Below the pieces are notes generated by a model. The model searched no databases and was not told where the DNA came from. It saw nothing but the letters and a program-made list of their open reading frames with translations. A DNA stretch of 64,000 nucleotides from positions 248,001 through 312,000 of the forward strand of contig NZ_VVIW01000002.1 of assembly GCF_011682045.1 (NCBI RefSeq), written 5' to 3'. This DNA comes from Massilia aquatica (GTDB lineage: Bacteria > Pseudomonadota > Gammaproteobacteria > Burkholderiales > Burkholderiaceae_D). Below, piece after piece: positions 45,105-54,032 of this stretch; position 1 is the stretch's first letter, and every line of letters begins with the position of its first letter. The position numbers were made by a program, and so were the translations under genes.

Positions 45105-46001
45105 TCAGCAATTGCGCGTGTGGGCCAGCATCCGTGCGGCGTCACGCAGCGGCGCCATCCCGAACAGGCGCGCATATTCCCGGCTGAACTGGGTGGCGCT
45201 CTCGTAGCCGACATCGTAAGCGGCCGCCGCCACGCTGCTTCCCTTGGCCACCATCAGGGTGCGTGCGTGCATCAGGCGGATGCGCTTCTGGTACTGAACC
45301 GGACTCAAGGACGTCGCCGCCTTGAAATGGCGGTGGAACGCCGAGACGCTCATCGCGGCCTTGGCCGCCAGGTCCTCGATGCGCAGGGGCAGATTGAAAT
45401 CGCGGCGAATCCATGCGATGGCTGCGGCCAGGCGCGCCATGGCGCTGTCGGGCGCGGCGATTGCGCGCAACATGGCGCCATGCGGCCCTTGCAGGACGCG
45501 GTACAGTATTTCGCGCTCGTACGCCGGTGCCAATGCGGCGATATCGTCAGGATGGGTCATCAAGTCCAGCATGCGCGTCCAGGCATCGAGCAGTTCGGAC
45601 GTCACGGCCGCGACCGAAAAGGCGTTGCCGCGGTTTTCGGCGCAGCCTGGCGGCAGGTCCGCGATCAGTTCGGCCAGAATGGATGGCACCAGCGTCAGGG
45701 CCACAGCCATGTAGGGCGCACCGGCCGCATCGGGACGGATGACGCCCACCGCCGGGAGTTCGACCGACATGACGAAATAGGTCGCCGGATCATAGTCGAA
45801 TGTCTGCTCGCCCACTGTCATCGATTTACCGCCCTGCAGGATCAGGTTGATCATCGGCTCATACACGGTCGCCAGTTCATGCTCAGGAATTGCTCCCTGC
45901 ACCATCGCCACGCGCGCAATGCCCGTCTCCCGGCGGCCATTCCAGTTCAGCGAGGCCATCGCGCGCAAACGATCCATCTGTTCATTGATTTTTTTGTCCA
46001 T
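45105..46001 (-). CDS. AraC-family regulator (divergent from second SDR)
   Basis: A 298-residue regulator with an AraC_N cupin domain (INLILQGGKSMTVGEQTFDYDPATYFVMSVELP) and a C-terminal helix-turn-helix pair (LAAKAAMSVSAFHRHFKAAT, YDVGYESATQFSREYARLFG). It shares the architecture and many residues of the regulator at 43676. It faces away from the SDR gene at 46137, and the 135-base gap contains direct repeats with an 11-bp period that could be its sites. Confidence 0.88.
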   Translation of the reverse strand: MDKKINEQMDRLRAMASLNWNGRRETGIARVAMVQGAIPEHELATVYEPMINLILQGGKSMTVGEQTFDYDPATYFVMSVELPAVGVIRPDAAGAPYMAVALTLVPSILAELIADLPPGCAENRGNAFSVAAVTSELLDAWTRMLDLMTHPDDIAALAPAYEREILYRVLQGPHGAMLRAIAAPDSAMARLAAAIAWIRRDFNLPLRIEDLAAKAAMSVSAFHRHFKAATSLSPVQYQKRIRLMHARTLMVAKGSSVAAAAYDVGYESATQFSREYARLFGMAPLRDAARMLAHTRNC

Positions 46002-46042
46002 GATCCATTGGACCTGAACGAAGGCTCTCGCGCAAGGCTAAA

Positions 46043-46071
46043 GCAGGATCAGGCAGGTTTCAGGCAGGATT
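46043..46071. promoter_or_regulatory. Direct repeats with 11-bp period in an AraC/SDR gap
   Basis: CAGGCAGGTTT (46050-46060) and CAGGCAGGATT (46061-46071) are adjacent, with a third partial CAGGAT at 46044-46049. One-helical-turn direct repeats between an AraC gene and its divergent target fit AraC half-sites (inference). Confidence 0.4.
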
Positions 46072-46136
46072 GGGTATGCCCCGACATCTTGGCGCCGGTA
46101 CAGTGAACGCCTCACTTTCAAGCACCGGAGACTTAC

Positions 46137-46880
46137 ATGAATATCATCCTCATCACCGGCGGCAGCCGGGGCATCGGCGCCGCTGCCGCCATCGAAGCGG
46201 CCAAGCGCGGCATGGGCGTCATCCTCACTTACAACACGAATGCCGCCGCCGCCGACAGCGTAGTTGCCGCCATCGAAGCGGCCGGCGGCAAAGCCGTGGC
46301 GCTGCCACTCGACGTCGGCGACGCGGACAGCTTTGGCCGCTTCAAGGAGGCCGTCATCCGGGTACTGGCAAGCACATGGGAAGCCATGGTCCTGCACGGT
46401 CTGGTCAATAACGCCGGCTATGGCCTGTTCAATCCGATCGAGGCCGTGACCGCAGCGCAGTTCGATGGCCTGATGAACGTGCATCTGAAGGGGCCTTTCT
46501 TTTTGACCCAGGCGCTGCTGCCGCTGCTGGCAAGCGGCGCCGCCATCGTCAACCTGACCAGTGCGACAACCCGGGTGGCCACTGCCGGCGTGGCGCCCTA
46601 TGCGGCCTGTAAAGGTGGCCTGGAAGTGCTGTCACGCTACATGGCCAAGGAATTCGGCGCACGCGGCATCCGGGTTAACGCCGTGTCGCCCGGCGCAATC
46701 CGTACCGAACTCGGCGGCGGCTTGAACGATGAATTCGAGGCCATGCTGGCTGGGCAAACAGCGCTGGGACGCGTCGGCGAACCGGAAGATGTAGCACGTG
46801 TCATTGCCACATTGCTGTCTCCGGAAACTGCTTGGGTAAACGCCCAAACCATTGAAGTTGGAGGCGGTTACATCATTTAG
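46137..46880 (+). CDS. SDR-family oxidoreductase
   Basis: A 247-residue short-chain dehydrogenase. The cofactor motif TGGSRGIG is near the N-terminus, NNAG follows, then SATTR and the catalytic YAACK. The C-terminal GEPEDVARVIATLLS and EVGGGYII are typical. It is divergent from the AraC regulator at 45105. The substrate is unknown; a carbonyl compound is expected. Confidence 0.9.
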   Translation: MNIILITGGSRGIGAAAAIEAAKRGMGVILTYNTNAAAADSVVAAIEAAGGKAVALPLDVGDADSFGRFKEAVIRVLASTWEAMVLHGLVNNAGYGLFNPIEAVTAAQFDGLMNVHLKGPFFLTQALLPLLASGAAIVNLTSATTRVATAGVAPYAACKGGLEVLSRYMAKEFGARGIRVNAVSPGAIRTELGGGLNDEFEAMLAGQTALGRVGEPEDVARVIATLLSPETAWVNAQTIEVGGGYII

Positions 46881-46984
46881 TCAACAAAGGCGCCCATGAG
46901 TGGTGTGGACCCTTCGCAAGCTGGTAAAGGCGTTGATTCCAATGCAAGTACACTGAACGATCAACAACCTGACAAGGATCTGCC

Positions 46985-47428
46985 ATGCTGGACCACCTGT
47001 TTCTCTCCGTCGCCGACATGCCGGCCGCAATCGCCTTCTACGAGCGCGCCCTGGCGCCGCTCGGCATCGCTCACGTCCATGACTATAAGGGTTCTGATGG
47101 GCCACCTGGTCATCCGGACCTGAAAGGCTTCGGCAGCGCTAACCGCATTTACTTTTGGCTGCGCGAGGGCACTGCGGATGCGCGCGCCGTCCACATTGGC
47201 TTCGTGGCCGACAGCGCCGCCGCCGTCGATGCCTTTTACGCGGCAGCACGACGGGCCGGCGGCGCCGACAACGGCGCGCCAGGCGCCCGCCTGCACTACG
47301 ACCCGCGCTACTATGCAGCCAATATTTTCGACCTGGACGGTTACAGCATCGAAGTCGTCTACAAGAGTTGGCAACACAGGCAGCCATCATCTGTTCAGAA
47401 CGTTATCCCACGACCCCAATTGTCCTGA
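46985..47428 (+). CDS. VOC-family (glyoxalase-like) protein
   Basis: A 147-residue protein of the vicinal-oxygen-chelate fold: LDHLFLSVADMPAAIAFYERAL at the N-terminus, HIGFVADS in the middle and FDLDGYSIEVVYK near the end with the metal-ligand Glu. The last 20 residues (after VVYKSWQH) look foreign and overlap a remnant of another gene, so the original stop was probably lost and the C-terminus extended by read-through into that remnant. Confidence 0.85.
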   Translation: MLDHLFLSVADMPAAIAFYERALAPLGIAHVHDYKGSDGPPGHPDLKGFGSANRIYFWLREGTADARAVHIGFVADSAAAVDAFYAAARRAGGADNGAPGARLHYDPRYYAANIFDLDGYSIEVVYKSWQHRQPSSVQNVIPRPQLS

Positions 47429-47480
47429 TGTACGGTGCTACCGGCTACACAGGCAAACTGGTCGCAATGCAAGCCTTTGT
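47410..47480 (+). pseudogene. N-terminal remnant of a saccharopine-dehydrogenase-like gene
   Basis: In the frame different from the VOC gene, the sequence reads TTPIVLMYGATGYTGKLVA, the NAD(P)-binding start of saccharopine-dehydrogenase/trans-acting-enoyl-reductase-type proteins, then loses likeness within about 10 residues. The rest of the gene is absent and stops follow. It is a truncated gene directly after, and slightly overlapping, the VOC gene. Confidence 0.6.
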
Positions 47481-47704
47481 TCCAAACGGGCCGGCCGGAT
47501 GGGTTCGATGCGGTTTTCGTGTTCATGATCACCGCCATAGTAGGCGCTTAACTATGCGCCGGTGGCAGGCTGGGCACCGATCGCGCGGCAGCTGGCCCTT
47601 GCGAATTTGTTCTGCCGCGACCGGAGATGTAGAATGTATGGCATCGTTGGTACTATTCGGCCGGAAGCGGACAGTTGAAGTTCAGCTTGAAACATGAGGA
47701 ATAT

Positions 47705-48106
47705 ATGTCGGCTCGCGGTAAGTTGGGTCTAGCTGGCCTCGCGCTCATGTCGGCGATCGCGCTGACACTGCTATCGGTCTCCCTCCAGCGCAAAGGTCCT
47801 GAACTCGCTCCCTATGGCAACTTGTGTGGGCCCCGTCATGACGATCTCTGCTACGAACCTCAGCTAAAGGGAGGCTTTCCGATAGCATACTTATTTGACT
47901 CCCCTGGCACCTCGGTGGAGCGCCAACTCGGCCCCGAGGACAAGCTGGTCCCAGGCGCTTTGTTCCTGGACATTGCTTTGTATTTTGTTATTGTCTTACT
48001 AGCCGTCCGAGTCGTCCCGTTTCGCTGGGCAAAGTGTTACCGGCGTGCGCGTGACCCGAAGCAACAGGGTCGGTCGGTAAACAATAAAGGCGGTCCGGAG
48101 CGGTAG
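47705..48106 (+). CDS. Small membrane protein of unknown function
   Basis: A 133-residue protein with two predicted membrane helices (residues about 9-27, GLAGLALMSAIALTLLSV, and about 95-112, LDIALYFVIVLLAVRVV), a loop of about 65 residues with two Cys (NLCGPRHDDLCYE) that would lie outside the cytoplasm, and a basic C-terminal tail. The two Cys could form a disulfide. GAGGAA precedes the ATG at 47705. No family is recognised. Confidence 0.6.
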   Translation: MSARGKLGLAGLALMSAIALTLLSVSLQRKGPELAPYGNLCGPRHDDLCYEPQLKGGFPIAYLFDSPGTSVERQLGPEDKLVPGALFLDIALYFVIVLLAVRVVPFRWAKCYRRARDPKQQGRSVNNKGGPER

Positions 48107-48434
48107 CGAGGGCCTGCCGAGGAAAAAGCGCACCGGATAACCCTTAACAAAACCGGTCCGTTGGGCACCTTCGGCCAGAAGCGTCCAGGCATGCATCGCT
48201 GGGATTCCCTTTTTTGCCGAGCGGTTGCAAGCTTGGGCTCAGCGTCCGGTAGATGGGCGTTCCTGAAAGGCGCTTGCCCACGCATGAGTGATCAAGTCGC
48301 GCCGGCGGGGATTGCTGTCACGGCGGGCTGACATTGACCACCCGTTTCTTTCGCTTGTCCACTCGCCTGGCGGCGGTATGTTGAGGGGTGTTGTCAGGCG
48401 TTGCGAGGCGCGTTGATGGCTCACTGATGCCTCA
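48107..48434. other. Gap without recognisable gene
   Basis: This 328-base stretch between the small membrane protein and the LexA-fold protein has short open frames only, none with homology I can see or a ribosome site. A GC-rich inverted segment appears near 48180-48250. No tRNA or repeat was found. Confidence 0.5.
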
Positions 48435-48737
48435 TTACGGCTCGACCTTGACGCAGCGCCCGAACACCTGGACCAAGGTGGTCCAGCCGTTGATGCCGCC
48501 GCGGTTGTTGCCGATCTGAAAGCGCTTGCCATTGACCGCCTTGACCAGATGCAGGTATTCGTTGCCGTTGACCTTGCACAGGACGATCTCGTCCTTGACC
48601 GGCAAGACCGCGCCGATCGGTTCCACGGTGACCAGCTGGCCCGACGCGATGCGTCCGACCATCGAGGCCCCGCGCGGCCGAAATTGCACGCTCTGGCCGC
48701 CCTTGAGTGCTGCAATATAATGTGCCGCCCATCCCAT
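48435..48737 (-). CDS. Small LexA/S24-fold-like protein
   Basis: A 100-residue protein with the layout of an S24/S26 peptidase core: FRPRGASM (the Ser-Met pair of LexA/signal-peptidase proteins), GQLVTVEPI, VLCKVNGNEYLHLVKAV and QIGNNRGGINGW. There is no DNA-binding domain. The position of the catalytic Lys of LexA appears to be Leu or His, so cleavage activity is doubtful. Similar stand-alone proteins occur in many proteobacteria and phages without a known role. Confidence 0.65.
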   Translation of the reverse strand: MGWAAHYIAALKGGQSVQFRPRGASMVGRIASGQLVTVEPIGAVLPVKDEIVLCKVNGNEYLHLVKAVNGKRFQIGNNRGGINGWTTLVQVFGRCVKVEP

Positions 48738-48905
48738 GTGGGTTCCTTGTTCGCTTTTGATGTGCGCCTTTTATACCATACGCGGCGTCCACCGGCCGCC
48801 CCTGGCCGCCGGGCAGACGGCCCGCATGAGGGCGTTCTGTTGAATTAAGTCAACACGCAGGGCGTTTTGCCGCCATACTTCGGGGGAGCCCGACGAAAGG
48901 ACGCC

Positions 48906-50165
48906 ATGGCGAACCAGAACAGCACCACAGGATCGCCCCCACCAGCGAACAACGATCTCGCCGCCGAGGCGGCGGGCTTGCGCCAGTTGCTGGCCGAAAA
49001 AGACGCCGAACTGGCGCGCCTGCGCGACGACGCCGCCCGCGCCAAGCAGCGCCAGAACGATTTTCTCAGCATGCTGGCACATGAACTGCGCAATCCGCTG
49101 GCGCCCATCAGCCTGGCCAACATCATGCTGGCCAAGCTGCCCGAGCCGTCATCCGGGCTGCTCAACCTGCACTCGGTTATCCATCGCCAGCTCCAGCACC
49201 TGACGCGCCTGCTCGACGAGCTGCTCGACGCGGCCAGCATCGACAGTGGCCAGCTGGTGCTGGCGCGCGCGCCGGTGGAGCTGGGCGCGGTGCTGCGGCG
49301 CGCCCTGCAAACGGTGCAGGTGCGCATCCTCGAACGCCACCAGCAGCTGCACATGGACCTGCCGGAAGACTTGTCGGTGCATGGCGATGCGGCGCGCCTG
49401 GCACAGGTATTCGCCAACCTGCTGGCCAATGCCTCCAGGTACACCGCCGACGGCGGCATCATCCGGGTGGCGGCGCGCGCCCACGAGGGCCGTGCCGTGC
49501 TCACGGTGGCCGACAACGGCGCCGGCATGGACAAGGATGAGCTGGCCGGCATGTTCGACCTGTTTACACGCGGCACCCGTGCCACGGTCCGGGTCGAAGG
49601 CGGACTGGGGGTCGGTTTGAACGTGGTGCGCAATATTGTCGAGCTGCATGGCGGCAAGGTCATCGGCGCCAGCGACGGCCACGGCCGCGGCAGCGTGTTC
49701 ACCGTCTCGCTGCCGCTGCTGGCCGCGGACGGCGCCCAGGCAGCGCTGGCGCCCGGGGCCTTGCCGCCAAGCCGGCGCATCCTGCTGGTCGAAGACAACC
49801 TGGACGCCAACGATACCCTCGGCCAGTTGCTGCTGGGCGAAGGCCATAGCGTCACGGCCGCCTACGACGGCATCGCCGGGCTGGCGCTGGCGCGCACCCA
49901 GGTGTTCGACGTGCTGATCTGCGACATCAACTTGCCCGGCCTGAACGGCTACGAGCTGATCACCCAGCTGCGGCGCACCGCTGGCGCCCACATTCCCTTC
50001 GCCATCGCCATTTCGGGCTATGGGCGGCAGGAAGAGAGCACGCGCGCCATCGGCGCCGGCTTCGGCCAGTACGTGGTCAAGCCGATCGATATCGACGCCT
50101 TGCTGGCGCTGGTTGCCTCGGATGCGGTGACGCGCTTTATCGCCGCCGCCGGCAACGCCAGGTAG
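48906..50165 (+). CDS. Sensor-less hybrid histidine kinase (paralogue)
   Basis: A 419-residue kinase almost collinear with the one at 38563: short coiled coil (LRQLLAEKDAELARLRDDAARAK region), HisKA with His59 (AHELRNP), HATPase (NGAGMD, GLGVGLN) and receiver with Asp340 (CDINLPG). Identity is high through the catalytic parts. It lacks a sensor domain and stands apart from the KaiC-like gene, so it may have another partner. It is convergent with the GGDEF/EAL gene. Confidence 0.92.
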   Translation: MANQNSTTGSPPPANNDLAAEAAGLRQLLAEKDAELARLRDDAARAKQRQNDFLSMLAHELRNPLAPISLANIMLAKLPEPSSGLLNLHSVIHRQLQHLTRLLDELLDAASIDSGQLVLARAPVELGAVLRRALQTVQVRILERHQQLHMDLPEDLSVHGDAARLAQVFANLLANASRYTADGGIIRVAARAHEGRAVLTVADNGAGMDKDELAGMFDLFTRGTRATVRVEGGLGVGLNVVRNIVELHGGKVIGASDGHGRGSVFTVSLPLLAADGAQAALAPGALPPSRRILLVEDNLDANDTLGQLLLGEGHSVTAAYDGIAGLALARTQVFDVLICDINLPGLNGYELITQLRRTAGAHIPFAIAISGYGRQEESTRAIGAGFGQYVVKPIDIDALLALVASDAVTRFIAAAGNAR

Positions 50166-50182
50166 CGCCAGGCCGCGTCGGG

Positions 50183-52324
50183 TCAAGCCCAATGCGCCGG
50201 TGCTTCGCGCAACAGTTGCGCGAAGCCTTCTTCGCTGGTCGCCTGTGAAAACAGGAAACCTTGCGCATAGTCGCAGCCGGCCTGGCGCAGCCAGTCGCGC
50301 TGGGCGCTCGTCTCCACCCCCTCGGCGATCACCTTCAGGCCCAGCTTGTGCGCCATGGCAATGATGGTCTCGGCGAAGATCTGGTTGTTCGGATTGGTGG
50401 TGAGCATGTCTTTCACAAAGGACTGGTCGATTTTCAGGAAGTCGACCTTGAACTTGTTCAGGTAAGCCATCGACGAGTAGCCGATGCCGAAGTCGTCGAT
50501 GGTCAGCTGCACCCCCGCCTGGTGCAGCCGGGCCAGCTTGTCGCGCACGCCGGGCGAATCGTCGAGCAGCACGCCTTCGGTGATTTCGACCGCGATGCGC
50601 GGCCCGGCGCGCCCGAGCAGCTCCAGGTCCTCATCCCAGGTGTTTTTCACCAGCCGGCTCATGAACTCGACCGGCGATTTGTTGACGCTGATCTGGAACG
50701 GTATGCCGGTCAGCTCGCCCAGGCGCACCGCGCACGGCACCGCCTGCGACAGCACCCAGGCATCGATTTCACCGATCAGGCCGGTTTCTTCGGCGATCCC
50801 GATGAAGCGCTCGGGCAGCACCAGCGAGCCGTCCGGATGGCGCCAGCGCACCAGCGCCTCGGCCTTGACGATCGCTTCGGTGGCCAGCTCGACGATGGGC
50901 TGGTAGTACACCAGCAGCTCGTGCCGCGCCAGCGCCTGGCGCAGTTCGTCGATCACTTTCAGCCTGGCCCAGGCCGAATCGCGGATGGCGGGCGTGAAGT
51001 AGGCAAAGCGGTTGCGGCCGGCATGCTTGGCCACGAACATGGCCTGGTCGGCATTGCGCAGCAGCTCGTCCGGCTGGCGTCCGTCCTGCGGGCACAGGCT
51101 GATGCCGATGCTGCCCGACACCGTCACCTGCTTGCCGAGGATGAAGAACGGGCGCGCCAGCTCGGCCAGGATTTCGCACACCAGCACCTCGATGAAGGCG
51201 ATCTTGTTGACCTCGTTGAGGATCACTGTGAATTCGTCGCCGCCGATGCGCGCCACGGTGTCGGTGGCGCGCACGCAGTCCTGCAGGCGGCGCGCGCATT
51301 GCTGCAGCAGCAGGTCGCCGGCATCGTGGCCGAGGCGGTCGTTGACTTCCTTGAAGCCGTCCAGGTCGATGAACAGCAGCGCCAGCGCGAACTCGGTGCG
51401 CGCCGCGTGCCGCACGTCGTGTTCGAGGCGCTCGCGGAACAGGGTGCGGTTCGGCAGGCTGGTCAGGCTGTCGTAGTAGGCATTGCGCAAGATCTTCGCT
51501 TCCGAGGCCTTTAGTTCGGAAATATTGCGCGCCGTGCCGGTGAGCGAATCGACGCTGCCGTCGGCGGCCAGGACCGGCATGATGACGTAGCGGTAGGTGT
51601 GGGCGGCGCCGTCGGCGGCGATGCAGCGCAGCTCGCCGCGGCCGACGGCGCGCGTCTCGGCCACGGCGCGCAGGTCGCGCCGGAGCTGGGCGGCATGGAC
51701 GGGACAGAAATCGTACAGGCGCTGCTCGCAGACCGACTCGGCCGGCTTGCCGAGCAGGCGTGCCAGGGCCTCGTTGCCGTACAAAATATCGCCTTTTGCA
51801 TTGACAATGAAATGCAGGTCGGGGGTGGCCGAGAGCAGGGTGTCGAAGCGGTGCGTGATGTGCTCTTTTTCGACGAAATAGGCTTGCAGCGACTCGCTCA
51901 GGGCCTGGTCGACGGCTTCGTTGAAGCGCACCAGGTCTTCGTTGGCGAGTTCGGCGCCGTCGTCGCCGCGGTCGGCCCACAGGCGCATCACGCTGGCGCG
52001 CAAGGCGCGAAATTCGGCCACGGTATCGTTGGCGGTGAAACCGGCGCCGAGGCGGTCGGCGCCGTGCATCTCGGCCTGGGTATCGTGCGCGCCCGGCGGC
52101 GCCCGCCCGCCCGCCTTGTCGGCCTGCTCGGACGGCGACTGCGGCTGGTCGAGGTCGTGGGCGATGGCGTTCAGGATGCCGGCCGCATGGTCGCGCAGGC
52201 GTTCGGGCAGCATGTGGCGCGCCGCGGGAATGCTGCGCGCAAACGCATCCCAGTGTTGCAGGATGGCAGGCATGTTGCAGCGGATAAAGCGCGCGATGCG
52301 CGCCTGGGGGACGTCGGCTGGCAT
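50183..52324 (-). CDS. PAS-GGDEF-EAL cyclic-di-GMP protein
   Basis: A 713-residue cytoplasmic protein. Residues about 1-160 form a helical N-terminal domain of the RsbRD_N type, a PAS domain follows (about 165-285), then a GGDEF domain with intact RIGGDEF and an EAL domain with KAEALVRW, DDFGIGYSS and AEGVET. Both catalytic motifs are intact, so it may make and break cyclic di-GMP, with the PAS domain setting the balance. It faces the kinase at 48906 end to end. Confidence 0.93.
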   Translation of the reverse strand: MPADVPQARIARFIRCNMPAILQHWDAFARSIPAARHMLPERLRDHAAGILNAIAHDLDQPQSPSEQADKAGGRAPPGAHDTQAEMHGADRLGAGFTANDTVAEFRALRASVMRLWADRGDDGAELANEDLVRFNEAVDQALSESLQAYFVEKEHITHRFDTLLSATPDLHFIVNAKGDILYGNEALARLLGKPAESVCEQRLYDFCPVHAAQLRRDLRAVAETRAVGRGELRCIAADGAAHTYRYVIMPVLAADGSVDSLTGTARNISELKASEAKILRNAYYDSLTSLPNRTLFRERLEHDVRHAARTEFALALLFIDLDGFKEVNDRLGHDAGDLLLQQCARRLQDCVRATDTVARIGGDEFTVILNEVNKIAFIEVLVCEILAELARPFFILGKQVTVSGSIGISLCPQDGRQPDELLRNADQAMFVAKHAGRNRFAYFTPAIRDSAWARLKVIDELRQALARHELLVYYQPIVELATEAIVKAEALVRWRHPDGSLVLPERFIGIAEETGLIGEIDAWVLSQAVPCAVRLGELTGIPFQISVNKSPVEFMSRLVKNTWDEDLELLGRAGPRIAVEITEGVLLDDSPGVRDKLARLHQAGVQLTIDDFGIGYSSMAYLNKFKVDFLKIDQSFVKDMLTTNPNNQIFAETIIAMAHKLGLKVIAEGVETSAQRDWLRQAGCDYAQGFLFSQATSEEGFAQLLREAPAHWA

Positions 52325-52518
52325 GTTTGTTGGAAAATCGCAGTTGATCCAGCTAGCTTTGACAAATACGCCGCAAAAAAGTTCCGTGAATGCGGCAACA
52401 TTTTTACGGTGAGGGCGGCCGCGCCGGCTTGAGCGGATCGTGGGACGCGCGCCGCCGGCAGCGCTATCGTCGGAGTCGTCGCGCTGTCCGCAGCGTCCAA
52501 CTTTCCGAGGAGAACACC

Positions 52519-54006
52519 ATGAAACCGCTGCGCAAGACGGTCCGGCTGGCTTTGCTCGTCACCCTGTCCGGCTGCTGTTTCCTGCCCGCCCACGCGCAAA
52601 CCGGCATGGCCGCCCCCGCCGCGTCCTGGCAGGAGGCCACGCGCCCGCCCGCCAGCCTGATGCTCGCCGTGCGCTACTGGAGCGAAGCGGCGCTGCGCGC
52701 CAACGCGCTCGACCATACTCCGCCGCCGCCCGGCTCGGCCCGGCCCTATTACGAGCAGTACGGCCCGGCGCGCTCCAGCCGGGCGCTGGCGATCTACCAC
52801 CTGGCCCTGTTCGAAGCCCTCAACGCCGTGCTGCGCAGCTATCCCAGCTACACCGGCATGGCCGAGGCGCCGGCCGACAGTTCGCCCGACGCCGCGCTGG
52901 CCACGGCGGCGCGCGATGCGCTGCGGGCGCTGTATCCCGGGCAGGCGCGCGCCGCCGAGCAAACATACCAGCGCGACATGCTGCGGGTTGGTCCCGGCCG
53001 CGCCCGCGATAACGGGGTCGAGACCGGCCGCCGCGCCGCCGCCGCCGTGCTGGCCATGCACGCTCCCCAGGGCGGCCCGGAAGACCTGGTGGTCGGCGTC
53101 AGCTTCTTTCCGAGCAATGCGCCGGGTAAATGGCGCCCCGATCCCGTGAGCCGCGATCCGCGCGCGCTCGGCGCCCTGTGGCACACTGCGACCCCGTTCG
53201 TGCTGCCCTCGCTCCAGCAGTTCCGCCCGCCGCCGCCGCCGGCCCTGACCAGCGCGGCCTATGCCGCCGCCTTCGACGACGTGCGCCGGCTCGGCGGCGA
53301 CGGCGTGCGCACGCCCACCGAGCGCACGGCGGCGCAAACCGTGTCCGGTATCTACTGGTCGTACGAGGGCACGCCGCTGATCGGCGCCGCGCCGCGCCTG
53401 TACAACCAGATCGCGCTGCACATCGGTTCGCGCCGCAACCTGTCCGGCATGCAGATGGCGCGCATGCTGGCGCTGGTCAACGTGGCCATGGCCGATACCT
53501 GCCTGGTGGTGTGGAAGACCAAATACGCCGAGCAGTTCTGGCGCCCGGTGACCGGCATTCGCGAAGCCTCGCCCGGCACCAGCCCGACCGGCCTCGGTGA
53601 CGGCAACCCCGCCACCCGCGCCGATCCGCACTGGACCCCGCTGGGCGCGCAGGCCAGCAACACCAGCGAGCCCGATTTTACGCCGCCGTTTCCCTCCTAT
53701 CCGTCCGGCCACGCCAGCTTCGGCAGCGCGCTGTTCCAGACCCTGCGGCACTTTTACGGGACCGATGCGATCGCGTTTTCCTTCGTTTCGGACGAATTCA
53801 ACGGTATCACGCGCGACAACGACGGCAGCGTGCGTCCGCGCCTGGTGCGCGCTTACGCGTCGCTCTCGCAGGCCGAATACGACAACGGCCGCAGCCGCAT
53901 CTACCTCGGCGTGCACTGGGACTTCGACCGCACTGGCGGGCATCAGGTCGGGCGCCGGGTGGCCGACTACGTGTTCCAGCGCGGCCTGCTCAAGCCAGCG
54001 CCATGA
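52519..54006 (+). CDS. Vanadium-dependent haloperoxidase / PAP2-like exported protein
   Basis: A 495-residue protein with a signal peptide (residues 1-26, ending PAHAQ). Phosphate/vanadate-binding blocks are in the C-terminal half: KTKYAEQFWRP, PSYPSGHASFGSA and SRIYLGVHWDFD, with the catalytic His in the last block. This matches the PAP2/vanadium haloperoxidase superfamily of the bacterial type; phosphatase versus haloperoxidase activity cannot be decided. It is followed by an alpha/beta hydrolase gene after 26 bases. Confidence 0.87.
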   Translation: MKPLRKTVRLALLVTLSGCCFLPAHAQTGMAAPAASWQEATRPPASLMLAVRYWSEAALRANALDHTPPPPGSARPYYEQYGPARSSRALAIYHLALFEALNAVLRSYPSYTGMAEAPADSSPDAALATAARDALRALYPGQARAAEQTYQRDMLRVGPGRARDNGVETGRRAAAAVLAMHAPQGGPEDLVVGVSFFPSNAPGKWRPDPVSRDPRALGALWHTATPFVLPSLQQFRPPPPPALTSAAYAAAFDDVRRLGGDGVRTPTERTAAQTVSGIYWSYEGTPLIGAAPRLYNQIALHIGSRRNLSGMQMARMLALVNVAMADTCLVVWKTKYAEQFWRPVTGIREASPGTSPTGLGDGNPATRADPHWTPLGAQASNTSEPDFTPPFPSYPSGHASFGSALFQTLRHFYGTDAIAFSFVSDEFNGITRDNDGSVRPRLVRAYASLSQAEYDNGRSRIYLGVHWDFDRTGGHQVGRRVADYVFQRGLLKPAP

Positions 54007-54032
54007 CAAGTTCTTTGGAAAGGAGGGCAAGC

